64,000 bases of DNA from Hyphomonadaceae bacterium BRH_c29 (GTDB taxonomy: Bacteria; Pseudomonadota; Alphaproteobacteria; Caulobacterales; Hyphomonadaceae), in NCBI GenBank assembly GCA_000961695.1, contig LADW01000077.1, positions 95,964-159,963 of the forward strand, written 5' to 3'. Of the stretch, positions 28,739-38,990 are shown one piece after another. Position numbers and translations under genes: made by a program. The notes below the pieces were generated by a model, which saw only the letters and a list, made by a program, of their open reading frames with translations, had not been told where the DNA came from and ran no database searches. The first letter of the stretch is position 1; every line of letters begins with the position of its first letter.

Positions 28739-29035
28739 ATGGAATATTGGCTCATGCCTTGGCGTTCGGCTCTGTCCGTTGCCGCCGCAACACTCGAAAC
28801 CACGCTCGTCATGCAGAAAAGCCTGACCGGAATGACTGGGATGAACAGCTTCGAACCGCTCGATGAGAACCGCCTGCGCGATGCGTTCCATGCTGCGGCC
28901 GACGTAAACCTGCGCCGCTGGGGCGATACGGCGGAAATGCTGCAGAACCTGCCAGACTGGTATCGTGACCTTGGCCGGATGCCGGGCGACCTGATGACCG
29001 ACTGGTTTGACGCCCGCAACCGCGCCGCCGACTAG
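28739..29035 (+). CDS. hypothetical protein
   Basis: ORF with upstream AAGG; phasin-like size and composition, but family not identified. Confidence 0.5.
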   Translation: MEYWLMPWRSALSVAAATLETTLVMQKSLTGMTGMNSFEPLDENRLRDAFHAAADVNLRRWGDTAEMLQNLPDWYRDLGRMPGDLMTDWFDARNRAAD

Positions 29036-29038
29036 AGT

Positions 29039-30424
29039 CTAGACGCCGCCGGTCTCGCGACGCATGGCCGGCAGCCAGACCCCGAAGGCCGACCCCTTCC
29101 CCATCGCCGTTTCCACCGCCATGCCGCCGCGATGGTGGGCCATGATGTGTTTCACAATGGCGAGGCCAAGCCCGGTGCCGGTGATCTTGCCGCCCCGGCT
29201 CTGGTCTGTGCGATAAAAGCGCTCGCCGAGACGCGGCAGGTGTTCCCGCTCGATGCCGGGGCCTTCATCTTCCACCCGCACCCAGACGGCCGGCTCCCCC
29301 GGACCTGGCCTGTTGATCGACTGCAGCAGCGTCATCCGCTCGCTGTCATCCCAGGCCTGTCCGGCACGCGCGCGGGCCTCTGACATATCAGAGGCGAAGC
29401 CATAGGTGACGCGTACCGTGCCATCTTTCCGGCAATACTTGATGGCGTTCGAGATCAGGTTTTCGACGACCTGGATCAGCTCGTCCCGGTTACCGATCAC
29501 GGGCAGCGGCGCATCGGTGCCGGATACGTCAAGGCGAATGCCGCGCTCATCTGCAAAGCCTTCCAGTGCGGCCGTACCAGAGGACATGATCTCCTGCACG
29601 TCTTCCTGATCGCGCGGGGCAACCTGCTCAGAGGACTCGATCCGCGACAGGGACAACAGGTCGGATATCAGGCGCGACATGCGTTCAGATTCGACCGCCA
29701 TGATGTCGAGGAAACGGCCCCAGCTTTCCTTGTCGTCCTTGGCCGGGCCGCGCATCGTCTCAATGAAACCGGACAGCGCCGTCAGCGGCGTGCGCAGCTC
29801 ATGGCTGGCATTGGCGATAAAGTCCGAACGGGCACGGGCCGCGCGACGCAGCGGGGTCAGGTCTTCCAGGACGATTAGCACCCGGTCGATATCTGACGGC
29901 CGGGAGATGTGCGCCCGCCAGGTCTCGTTCGGTCCGGCATCCACTTCGACAGACAAAGGGGCATCGATCTTTTCGTGGATGGCCTTGTCGATGGCCGACA
30001 GGAGCGCAGGTGAGCGGATCACGGTCGAGGCGCGGGGGCGAACCCGGTTGTCGAGGCGCAAAATGTCTTCGGCTTCGGCATTGAACGCAACGATGCGTTC
30101 GTCCAGATCGATCTCAAACGCTGGCAGTGGCAGGGCTTTCAGCGGAATTGAGGCTGTCGAAGAACTTGGCACGATGCTGGCCGGCACGCCATCAGATACG
30201 GCTGAAGCTGGCAATACGGTGGCCGATCCGACATAATAGGCCGCCGCCACAGCGCCCGCAGCGATCAGGGCCACAATCGCCTCGATCAGGCCAATCGAGC
30301 CCGTCACAAGCAGCAGGATCAGGACAGCGGTGAAGCAGGAAACAAGCACGATGAAGTCGCGCACGCGCAGCGTTGTTGCACGTCGAACGCCTTTCCGGGC
30401 ACCATTTGCGAGGACTTCACTCAT
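29039..30424 (-). CDS. phoR: PhoR-like sensor histidine kinase
   Basis: Two TM helices, HisKA FIANASHELRTPLTALSGFIETMRG, HATPase VENLISNAIKYC...VEDEGPGIEREHLPRLGERFYRTD...GTGLGLAIVKHI. Confidence 0.85.
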   Translation of the reverse strand: MSEVLANGARKGVRRATTLRVRDFIVLVSCFTAVLILLLVTGSIGLIEAIVALIAAGAVAAAYYVGSATVLPASAVSDGVPASIVPSSSTASIPLKALPLPAFEIDLDERIVAFNAEAEDILRLDNRVRPRASTVIRSPALLSAIDKAIHEKIDAPLSVEVDAGPNETWRAHISRPSDIDRVLIVLEDLTPLRRAARARSDFIANASHELRTPLTALSGFIETMRGPAKDDKESWGRFLDIMAVESERMSRLISDLLSLSRIESSEQVAPRDQEDVQEIMSSGTAALEGFADERGIRLDVSGTDAPLPVIGNRDELIQVVENLISNAIKYCRKDGTVRVTYGFASDMSEARARAGQAWDDSERMTLLQSINRPGPGEPAVWVRVEDEGPGIEREHLPRLGERFYRTDQSRGGKITGTGLGLAIVKHIMAHHRGGMAVETAMGKGSAFGVWLPAMRRETGGV

Positions 30425-30635
30425 CCGGATTCCCGACGGGCCACCTTCCACACACTTGTAAGATTTAGCCGCTATCGCGACAGCGGAAGAATGCCAAGCC
30501 CTTCAGGGCGGATCACCTGTCCTCGGGCCCTTATCTGACATGTATGTAATTATTGAAAATCGATAATTTATCATTGACAGTCGACTAGTGCGAGCGTAAC
30601 GCACTCCAAGATAGACAGGGAGCGATGCCGAAGGC

Positions 30636-32090
30636 ATGAAACGATCAATCCTACTCGCGGGCACAGCAATTCTTGCGGCATGCGCGTCCTCACCGGCAAA
30701 ACTGAGCGGTCTGGCGGGCGAACCCGTTGAATTCTTTGCGCAAGCTCCGGACGCCCCGTCAGAATGGGCCGCCAGCGGTGTGGCTGGCAAGGCGCCGAAG
30801 GGCGACTGGCTCGCCCAATTCAATGATCCGGTCATGCTGTCACTTGTCAGCGAAGCCCTCACCAACAACCCGACCCTGAAGTCGCGCGCCGCAGCTGTTC
30901 GAGCCGCCGAAGCCGCAACGCGCTCGGCCCGTTCATCTGGCCGGCCATCGCTCGACGCATCCGTTTCCGCCGGTGAGACATCGACCGGGTTTGCCACCAC
31001 CTCCGGCAGTGATCGCACCAATAGCGAAGTCTATGGCGTTGGCCTTGATGCCAGCTGGGAACTGGACCTCTGGGGCCGGATCCGTGCGTCCGTAAACGCC
31101 GCTCAGGCGGACTATACCGCCAGCGAAGCCGATCTCGCCGCTGCTGAACTGTCGCTGGCCGCCCAGACCGCGATTGCCTGGATCAATCTCAACGACGCCC
31201 TCGCCCAGGAACACGTCGCCGAGCAGACTTATGACGCCCGCGACCGTGTGCGCCTGCTGACCGAGCGCCGCTTCCAGCGCGGCGTGGCAGACGCCCTCGA
31301 CGTGCGCACCGCCCGCTCTGCCCTGGCCAATGCCGAAGCCACAATTGCCGCCCGTCGCCAGATCACTGGCGAAACGGCCCGCTATCTCGAAACCCTTCTT
31401 GGCCGCTATCCGGCTGCCGAGATTGCCGCGTCCGCAGAACTTCCCGCGCTTGGCCCACTCCAGCCGGAAGGCAATCCTGCCCTGCTCCTGTCCCGCCGCC
31501 CTGATATCGCTGCCTCCGAAGCGCGGATCGAGGCAGCCGGCATGCGCGCAGAAGCCGCTCGCCTTGCCATGCTGCCTGCCCTGCGCCTGACGGGCAGCGT
31601 CTCGACCAGCCAGGCCGAGCTCGCCGATGCCTTCGATCCCGAATTGATCGCCGCCCGGCTTGTCGGCAGCCTGATCGCCCCGATCTTCACCGGCGGCCGG
31701 CTGGACGCGCAGCGCGATGCGGCTGTGGCGCAGGCCGAAGCGGCGGTGGCAAATTATGTCTCCACCACGCTGTCGGCCTGGTCCGAGGTCGAAAATGCGC
31801 TGGCTGCAGACGAATATCTATCCGTACAGGAACAGGCTCAGGCCCGCGCGCTGGAAGAGGCACGCGCCGCCGAAGACCTGGCCCTGCGCAACTATACGAC
31901 CAGCGGTTCGGTCACGATCTTCAACCTGATCGATGCCCAGACGCGCCGCCTGACCGCGGAAAGCCAGCTCATCTCGGTCCGATCCAATCGCGCCACCAAC
32001 CGTATTTCCTATCACCTCGCCCTCGGCGGCGGACTGCCTGTCCTGACCGCCTCGACCCCAACGACGTCCGCCGAAGCCGCAGCCGAGTAA
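30636..32090 (+). CDS. RND efflux outer membrane lipoprotein (OMF, NodT-like)
   Basis: Lipobox LAACAS; SWELDLWGRIRASVNAAQADY; paired OEP repeats. Confidence 0.9.
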   Translation: MKRSILLAGTAILAACASSPAKLSGLAGEPVEFFAQAPDAPSEWAASGVAGKAPKGDWLAQFNDPVMLSLVSEALTNNPTLKSRAAAVRAAEAATRSARSSGRPSLDASVSAGETSTGFATTSGSDRTNSEVYGVGLDASWELDLWGRIRASVNAAQADYTASEADLAAAELSLAAQTAIAWINLNDALAQEHVAEQTYDARDRVRLLTERRFQRGVADALDVRTARSALANAEATIAARRQITGETARYLETLLGRYPAAEIAASAELPALGPLQPEGNPALLLSRRPDIAASEARIEAAGMRAEAARLAMLPALRLTGSVSTSQAELADAFDPELIAARLVGSLIAPIFTGGRLDAQRDAAVAQAEAAVANYVSTTLSAWSEVENALAADEYLSVQEQAQARALEEARAAEDLALRNYTTSGSVTIFNLIDAQTRRLTAESQLISVRSNRATNRISYHLALGGGLPVLTASTPTTSAEAAAE

Positions 32091-32109
32091 GCCCCAGGAG
32101 TTCCCGTTC

Positions 32110-33381
32110 ATGGCCCGTGTTATTGCCATTGCAGCCCCCATTCTGATCATTGTCGGCCTCGGTATCGGCGGCACGGTGGCGCTGAGCGCCCTGAAGCCCG
32201 TGCCCGAAAAGGCCGAAGAAGCCCGCACCGGCCTCAACGTCTTTGCCGAAAAAGTCCGTCGCGGTGACCTGAAGATCGCCGTTGAGGCGCAAGGCGAAGT
32301 GCGCCCACGCCGCGAAATCGTGGTTGCCCCGCAGATTTTCGGCCGGATCGCCTATGTCTCGCCGGACTTCATCGATGGCGGCTTCATCAAGCAGGGCCAG
32401 CTACTGGTCCGCGTCGAGGCGGCCGACTATGAGCTGGCCGTCGTCAGCGCACGCTCCGGCGTCGCCTCCGCCGAACAGGGCCTTGCCCGCGAGATGGCTG
32501 AAGCTGAACTCGCACGCCAGGACATCGAAGACCTTGGCCTGACCGACGTGTCACCGCTGGCGCGCCGCGAGCCTCAACTCGCCCAGGCACAAGCCGCACT
32601 CAACGCAGCGAAAGCCAAACTGAAGGACGCCGAACTCGCGCTGGAACGCACGGCGGTCTACGCACCCTTCTCCGGCCGCGTGCGGGAGCGCAATGTCGAT
32701 ATCGGTCAGGTGGTTGCGACCGGTCAGTCGCTGGGCGGCATCTTTGCCAATGACGTTGTCGAAGTTTCCCTGCCGCTGGACGATGATGAGATGGGCCGCC
32801 TCGGCCTGCCGCTGGCCTTTGCCGCCAGCGCGCAAAAGCCGGGTCCGAAGGTGGACTTCTCTGCCATCGTTGGCGGGGTCAAGCGCCACTGGACCGGCGA
32901 AGTCGTGCGCACCGCTGCAGCTGTGAACTCCCAGACCCGGCAGATCAACGTCATCGCCGAACTGAAAGACCCTTATGGTGCCGGTGCGGACGATGGTGCC
33001 CCGATGGCGCCCGGCCTGTTCGTCAATGCCGTGATCGAGGGTGACACGATCCCCGACGTCCTGATCGCACCGCGTGCTTCGCTGCGCGGCGACGACCGGA
33101 TCTATGTGGGTAATCCTGACAAGGGCACGCTGTCGATCAAGACGGTGGACCTGATCTATTCCGACACCGAAGGCGCCTATATCCGCTCTGGCGTCGATGA
33201 GGGCGATTTCGCCATCACTTCCCCGATTCAGGCCGCCTTTGACGGCATGAGCATTACCGTGATGGAGCGCCAGCCAGATGGCACCATCAAGATCTTCGAA
33301 CCGACGGACATCACGTCGGACGAGACAAAGACTGAGGAAACCGCCATGCGCATGACCGCCACCGATGGAGCGTCCGAATGA
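32110..33381 (+). CDS. RND efflux periplasmic adaptor subunit
   Basis: HlyD-like: GQLLVRVEAADYELAV; YAPFSGRVRERNVDIGQVVATGQSLG. Confidence 0.9.
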   Translation: MARVIAIAAPILIIVGLGIGGTVALSALKPVPEKAEEARTGLNVFAEKVRRGDLKIAVEAQGEVRPRREIVVAPQIFGRIAYVSPDFIDGGFIKQGQLLVRVEAADYELAVVSARSGVASAEQGLAREMAEAELARQDIEDLGLTDVSPLARREPQLAQAQAALNAAKAKLKDAELALERTAVYAPFSGRVRERNVDIGQVVATGQSLGGIFANDVVEVSLPLDDDEMGRLGLPLAFAASAQKPGPKVDFSAIVGGVKRHWTGEVVRTAAAVNSQTRQINVIAELKDPYGAGADDGAPMAPGLFVNAVIEGDTIPDVLIAPRASLRGDDRIYVGNPDKGTLSIKTVDLIYSDTEGAYIRSGVDEGDFAITSPIQAAFDGMSITVMERQPDGTIKIFEPTDITSDETKTEETAMRMTATDGASE

Positions 33382-36300
33382 ACGGAATCGTCGCCTGGTT
33401 CGCGCGCAACGCCGTTGCTGCGAACCTTCTCATGATCGTCTGCTTTGTCGGCGGCATCTTCGGATATACCGCGATGGAGCGGGAAATGTTCCCGGTCGTC
33501 GCCGTCAACGGCGCCACGGTCTCCGTGGCCTGGCCGGGCGCCTCGCCGCAGGATGTCGAAGAGCAGATCGTTACCCGGATCGAGGAAGCCGTGGCCGACA
33601 TTGACGGCCTCAAGCGCGTGACGTCCACGTCCGCCGAAGGATCAGGCTACGTCAATATCGAAGGCAACAACGATATCGACATGATCCAGTTTCTCGACGA
33701 GGTGAAACTCCGCGTCGACCAGATCAACAACTTGCCGCAAGCGGCCTTCCAGCCGCAGGTGACGCGCTGGGAACAACGTGGCCAGTACATGGGCCTGGCG
33801 ATCCACGGCAAGGTCGAGGGACGCGAACTGAAGCGGCTTGCTGACCGCATCCGCGATGACATCGCCCAGTTGCCAGGCGGCGAACTCGCCCAACTTCAAG
33901 GCACGCTGGACGAGCAGGTGAACATCGAAGTGACCGAGGAATCGCTGCGCCGCTTCGGCCTCAGCTTCGGCGATGTCGCCAATGCCATCCGGCAATCCTC
34001 GCTCAACTCGTCCGGCGGCCGGATCGAATCCTCCACCGGAGACGTCGCGATTACGGCGCGCCAGCTGGCCGACACGAAAGACCAGTTCAACAAGATCATC
34101 ATCCGTCAGACCTCGGAACAGGGAACGGTTCGCGTCGAAGACGTCGCCAATGTCATTGACGGCTTCGTGTCAGACAAGTTCAGCGCCATCTATGGCGGCG
34201 AGCCCACCGCTTTCGTCATGATCCCTGCCCCGGACAAGATGGATGTCGTGAAATACACCAAGGGTTTCCGCGATTATATCGAGCGCGCAAACGACCCGAA
34301 GAACAGCATTCTGCCGGAAGGCGTGAAGGTGGACGTGCTGTGGGACGATTCCGAAGCCTTCAATGACCGCATGCACCTGATCACCTCGTCCGCCCTGCAA
34401 GGCGCCGTGCTGGTGATGATCGTGCTGCTCCTGTTCCTGCGCCCCCTTGTGGCCCTCTGGGTTACGGTCGGCATCTTCACCGCCTTTGGCGGCGGCATCC
34501 TGATCCTGCCGTATCTCGGCGTATCCTGGAACATCCTGTCGACCTTTGCTGTGCTGCTGGTCATCGGGGTGATCGTCGATGACGCGATCGTCGTCGGCGA
34601 AAACATACACAAGGAAGTCGAGAGCGGACGGCGCGAGGGTATCGACGCCGCCATTGTCGGCACGCAAATGGTTCTGAAGCCGATCATCTTCGGCGTTCTG
34701 ACGACGGTTATCGCGTTCCTGCCATGGGCCTTCCTGAGCGGACCGGAGCGGCAGTTCACGCAGCAAATCACGTTCGTCGTGGTCGCGGCCCTCGCCTTCT
34801 CGATCATCGAGTGCATGCTGATCCTGCCGGCTCACCTGGCACACATGAAGAAACAGAGCTTCGAAGGCGCCAGCGGCACATTGATGAAACTGCAGCGCAG
34901 GATCGCAGACAGCCTGCTTTGGTTTGCTGGCAACCTCTACAAGCCTGCACTCGAATTCGCGCTGAAGTTCCGCTATGCGACGGCCGCCTTCTTCTTCTGC
35001 CTCTTCTACCTGGCCTACAGCCTGTCGGGCATGAAGATCGTGCCCTTCGCCTTCATGCCGGAAATCGAAGCCGACCTGATCCAGGTTCAGATTTCGATGC
35101 CGGACGGGACGCCCTATGACCGCCTGATCCAGGTGCGCGACCAGCTCCAGGCTGGCATCGAGAAGAGCGAACAGCAAACCAAGGACGAGCATCCGGAAGT
35201 GAAAGATGGTCTGATCCGTGACGCATCCGTGATCGCATATGGCACCCGCGTGCGCGCTTTCGTTGGCCTGGCGGCCCCCGAAGACCGTCCGGAAACCATC
35301 CGGTCAAAAGACCTCGCCCAGATTCTGCGGGACAATGTCGGCGAGATCCAGGATGCCGAAGAGATCGATTTCGCCTTCACGTTCAATGACAATGACAGCG
35401 GTGTTCGCTTCGCGCTGAGCAACCAGAACCTCGACCACCTCCGCGATGCCGCGAATGATGTGAAGGCGCAATTGGCGACCTATTCCAGCGCCTATGACAT
35501 CGGCGACAACCTGTCCTCGGCTGCCGAAGAGATCCAGATCAGCATGAAGCCGGGCGCCGAGACGCTGGGCATCACGCTGGCCGATGTCACGCGACAGCTC
35601 CGTCAGGCCTATTATGGCGAAGAAGTGCAACGCCTGCCCCGTGAAGGCGAAGACGTCCGCGTCATGGTGCGCCTGCCGGAAGCGGCACGCGAAGACCTCG
35701 ACAGCCTCAACTCACTCCGTGTCCGCACGGCGGACGGCCGCGAAATTCCGGTCACCCAGGTAGCAGACTTCTCGTATGCACCAGGCATCAACCGGATCCA
35801 GCGGCGCGACCGCATGCGCTCGGTCTATGTCTTTGCCGAAGTCAAAGGCGAAGGCGGCCGCGGCGAGATCATGCAGGACATGGAAGCTAATTTCTGGCCC
35901 GACTTCCAGAAACGTTTCCCCGATGTGAAACGCGGCGAGGCCGGTGGCTTCGAGGAAGAAAACCAGTTCATGACCGATATCGGCAGGCTCAGCCTGATCG
36001 CCATCGGTGCCATGTACATCTTGCTGGCCATCGCCTTCCATTCCTACACCCAGCCACTGCTGCTGATGATGGCCCTGCCCTTCGCGTATGCCGGGGCGCT
36101 GTACGGCCTCTGGATGTGGGACACACCGATGGCGCTGTTCTCCTTCTTCGGGATCGCGGCGGCGGCGGGGGTCGTGATCAACGACAACCTTGTGCTGATC
36201 GACTATGTGAACAAACGAAGGGATGAGGGCGCTGGCGCCGTGCAGGCGCTGGTCGATGCGGGCGTCTCGCGCTTCCGGCCGATCCTGTTGACCTCGCTGA

Positions 36301-36599
36301 CGACCATGGTGGGGATCCTGCCCCTGCTGTCACAGCGCTCAGTGCAGGCCCAGTTCCTGAAGCCCATGCTCGTGGCTCTTGGTTCGGCGGTCGGCTTTGC
36401 CCTCTTCATCACCTTGTTCCTGGTTCCGGCGCTTTACGTGATTGGAGCCGAGATCAAGCGGATCTTCGCCTGGACCTGGGGCGGCCACCCCTTCCAGCAT
36501 ATTGGCGACGGATATTCCGGCCATGTCACAATTGACGAGGAAGAGTTGATCGGAACCAGTGGCAGAACTGACAGTTCGCCTATGGCGCCAGCAGAATGA
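33378..36599 (+). CDS. RND efflux permease (AcrB/AcrD/AcrF family)
   Basis: 1073 aa; PGASPQDVEEQIVTRIEEAV; LLVIGVIVDDAIVVGENI; GIAAAAGVVINDNLVLIDYVN. Confidence 0.94.
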   Translation: MNGIVAWFARNAVAANLLMIVCFVGGIFGYTAMEREMFPVVAVNGATVSVAWPGASPQDVEEQIVTRIEEAVADIDGLKRVTSTSAEGSGYVNIEGNNDIDMIQFLDEVKLRVDQINNLPQAAFQPQVTRWEQRGQYMGLAIHGKVEGRELKRLADRIRDDIAQLPGGELAQLQGTLDEQVNIEVTEESLRRFGLSFGDVANAIRQSSLNSSGGRIESSTGDVAITARQLADTKDQFNKIIIRQTSEQGTVRVEDVANVIDGFVSDKFSAIYGGEPTAFVMIPAPDKMDVVKYTKGFRDYIERANDPKNSILPEGVKVDVLWDDSEAFNDRMHLITSSALQGAVLVMIVLLLFLRPLVALWVTVGIFTAFGGGILILPYLGVSWNILSTFAVLLVIGVIVDDAIVVGENIHKEVESGRREGIDAAIVGTQMVLKPIIFGVLTTVIAFLPWAFLSGPERQFTQQITFVVVAALAFSIIECMLILPAHLAHMKKQSFEGASGTLMKLQRRIADSLLWFAGNLYKPALEFALKFRYATAAFFFCLFYLAYSLSGMKIVPFAFMPEIEADLIQVQISMPDGTPYDRLIQVRDQLQAGIEKSEQQTKDEHPEVKDGLIRDASVIAYGTRVRAFVGLAAPEDRPETIRSKDLAQILRDNVGEIQDAEEIDFAFTFNDNDSGVRFALSNQNLDHLRDAANDVKAQLATYSSAYDIGDNLSSAAEEIQISMKPGAETLGITLADVTRQLRQAYYGEEVQRLPREGEDVRVMVRLPEAAREDLDSLNSLRVRTADGREIPVTQVADFSYAPGINRIQRRDRMRSVYVFAEVKGEGGRGEIMQDMEANFWPDFQKRFPDVKRGEAGGFEEENQFMTDIGRLSLIAIGAMYILLAIAFHSYTQPLLLMMALPFAYAGALYGLWMWDTPMALFSFFGIAAAAGVVINDNLVLIDYVNKRRDEGAGAVQALVDAGVSRFRPILLTSLTTMVGILPLLSQRSVQAQFLKPMLVALGSAVGFALFITLFLVPALYVIGAEIKRIFAWTWGGHPFQHIGDGYSGHVTIDEEELIGTSGRTDSSPMAPAE

Positions 36600-36614
36600 T
36601 CTGATACCTAAACA

Positions 36615-36655
36615 GCATAAAATTGCCCCCTGCCGGCGGTAGGGGGCATAAAATT
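36615..36655 (+). promoter_or_regulatory. hairpin flanked by direct repeats between acrB-like and M13 peptidase genes
   Basis: GCATAAAATT (36615-36624) ... GCCCCCT/AGGGGGC (36625-36631/36641-36647) ... GCATAAAATT (36646-36655). Confidence 0.5.
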
Positions 36656-36675
36656 TGAGCAAGGAGAGACCAAAC

Positions 36676-38844
36676 ATGAAACATCTGCTGATGGGCGCTG
36701 CAGCTGTAGCGCTTCTTGCCGGTTGCACACCGAAAGCGACAGCACCGGCTGAGGAACTGACCGCCCCGCCGGTGGCCAATGCCGACGGAAAATATGAAAC
36801 GGCTGACGGGCTTCTTCTGTCCGCGCCGGACTATTGGGGCAGCTGGGGTATCGACCTCAGTGTGCAGAAGACAGACATCAAACCGGGCGATGATTTCTAT
36901 GTCTGGACCAACGGCAAATGGCTCGACTCCTTCGTGATCCCGTCTGACCGCTCGCGCTACGGCTCCTTCGACCTGCTGTCCGAAAAGTCCGAACAGCGCG
37001 TCCTCAAGATCATCAACGATCTCGCCGCGACCAAGCCTGCGACGGACACGCCCGAAGGCAAGATCGGCGCCTACTACAACGCCTATCTGAACACCGATAC
37101 GATCGAAGCCGCAGGCCTGACCCCTGCCCAGCCTTATCTCGACAAGATCAACGCGATCCAGTCGCTGGACGATCTGGCCGTCCTGTTCGGCACACCGGGC
37201 TTTGCGTCTCCCATCAACGGCTTCGTCTTCGCGGATGACAAAGACCCCGAAACCAACATTTTCCAGATGGGACTTGGCGGCCTCGGCATGCCGGACCGCG
37301 ACTACTATCTGAAGGATGACGCGAAATCGGTTGAACTGCGCGGCAAGTATCTCGAGCTCCTCACCTTCCTTCTCGGCAAAGCCGGGTATGAAGATGCCGC
37401 TGGCGAAGCCCAGAAAGTGCTCGACCTCGAAACCGCCATCGCGAAAGCCGACTGGGATCGCGCCCTCTCCCGCAATCCGGACATCACCTACAACAAGGTG
37501 AGCAAGGATGATTTCGTCGCCATGGCCGGCACTTTCCCGGTCCTTCGCGCGCTCGACACGATCGGTGTCGGCAATGAGCAAAACTATCTGGTCGCGCAAA
37601 TTCCGCCGACGCAGGAAGAACTCGACGCCGCCGGCATCTCGGCCGAAGACGCCACCAAACTGGGCGGCGGTTTCCCGGCCATGTTCAAGCTGGCCGCCGA
37701 GACCCCACTCGACACCTGGAAGGCCTATCTGACGGCGCACTTCCTGTCCGACTATGCAGGCGTCCTGCCGAAGGACATTGATGATGCAGACTTTGCCTTC
37801 TACGGCACCGCGCTGCGCGGCCAGCCGGAACAGCGCGAACGCTGGAAGCGGGCCGTCTCTGCAACTCAGGGCACGCTGGGTGAAGCCATCGGCAAAGTGT
37901 TCGTCGCGCGTTACTTCCCGCCGGAAAACAAGGCGGCGATGGATGACCTCGTCAAGAACCTGCGCAAAGCCATGGCCGCGAATCTCGAAGACCTCGGCTG
38001 GATGAGCGATGCGACCAAGGTGAAGGCGGAAGAGAAACTCAACGCGTTCACGCCGAAGATCGGTTATCCGGACAAGTTCGAGACCTATGATACGCTGGTC
38101 GTGGGCGACAATGCGCTCGACAATATCATTTCGGCTCAGGTCTGGCAGACCCAGGACAACCTGTCCGATCTTGGCCAGCCGGTCGACAAGACCAAATGGT
38201 TCATGACCCCGCAAACGATCAACGCCTATTACAATCCGGCCTTCAACGAGATCGTTTTCCCGGCCGCCATCCTGCAACCGCCTTTCTTCAACATCTCGGC
38301 GGATCCGGCCGTGAACTATGGCGCCATCGGCGGCGTCATCGGGCACGAAATGGGTCACGGCTTCGATGACCAGGGCGCGAAGTATAATGGCGACGGCGTG
38401 CTTCAGAACTGGTGGACCGACGAAGACCTCGCCGCCTTCCGCAAGCTCGGCGACGCGCTGGTTGCACAATACTCGGCCTATTGCCCGTTGGACGATGGCG
38501 AAACCTGTGTGAACGGCCGGCTGACGCTCGGCGAGAACATTGGCGACCTCGGTGGCCTCTCCCTCGCCTACCGCGCTTACAAGATGTCCCTGAACGGCAA
38601 GGAAGCCCCGGTGATCGACGGCCTGACCGGCGACCAGCGCTTCTTCATGGCCTGGGCTCAGGTCTGGCGCTCGAAATACCGGGATGAGGCGACCCGCCAG
38701 CAAATGGCATCGGACCCTCACTCGCCGGCAAACTACCGTGTGAACGGCATCGTCCGGAACCTCGACGAATGGTACACAGCGTTCGACGTGAAGCCTGACG
38801 ACGCACTCTACCTGCCGCCAGAAGCCCGCATCCGTATCTGGTAA
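36676..38844 (+). CDS. M13 family metallopeptidase (neprilysin-like), lipoprotein
   Basis: Lipobox LLAGC; VIGHEMGHGFDDQGAKYN (HExxH); ENIGDLGGLSLAY. Confidence 0.94.
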   Translation: MKHLLMGAAAVALLAGCTPKATAPAEELTAPPVANADGKYETADGLLLSAPDYWGSWGIDLSVQKTDIKPGDDFYVWTNGKWLDSFVIPSDRSRYGSFDLLSEKSEQRVLKIINDLAATKPATDTPEGKIGAYYNAYLNTDTIEAAGLTPAQPYLDKINAIQSLDDLAVLFGTPGFASPINGFVFADDKDPETNIFQMGLGGLGMPDRDYYLKDDAKSVELRGKYLELLTFLLGKAGYEDAAGEAQKVLDLETAIAKADWDRALSRNPDITYNKVSKDDFVAMAGTFPVLRALDTIGVGNEQNYLVAQIPPTQEELDAAGISAEDATKLGGGFPAMFKLAAETPLDTWKAYLTAHFLSDYAGVLPKDIDDADFAFYGTALRGQPEQRERWKRAVSATQGTLGEAIGKVFVARYFPPENKAAMDDLVKNLRKAMAANLEDLGWMSDATKVKAEEKLNAFTPKIGYPDKFETYDTLVVGDNALDNIISAQVWQTQDNLSDLGQPVDKTKWFMTPQTINAYYNPAFNEIVFPAAILQPPFFNISADPAVNYGAIGGVIGHEMGHGFDDQGAKYNGDGVLQNWWTDEDLAAFRKLGDALVAQYSAYCPLDDGETCVNGRLTLGENIGDLGGLSLAYRAYKMSLNGKEAPVIDGLTGDQRFFMAWAQVWRSKYRDEATRQQMASDPHSPANYRVNGIVRNLDEWYTAFDVKPDDALYLPPEARIRIW

Positions 38845-38868
38845 CTGGATCGCAGAATCACGCAATCT

Positions 38869-38905
38869 GAAGGCGGCACGACAGATCGTGCCGCCTTCAT
38901 TCTTT
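38869..38905 (+). terminator. Rho-independent terminator
   Basis: GAAGGCGGCACGA-caga-TCGTGCCGCCTTC followed by ATTCTTTTG. Confidence 0.85.
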
Positions 38906-38990
38906 TGTTAAATGAGATATTAATCGTTTTGGCCCACGACTTGCCCTACGGGTGGAGTGCAAGTGCAACTGGAGCGTTTTGAATACACTC

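Noticed and set aside
34170-35192. 340-aa ORF antisense to the RND permease
   Set aside because: Shadow ORF; AcrB-type topology and motifs are on the + strand.
36580-38865. 761-aa - strand ORF antisense to the M13 peptidase gene
   Set aside because: Whole-gene shadow ORF; HExxH and other M13 motifs are on the + strand and the + strand has an SD/lipobox and terminator.
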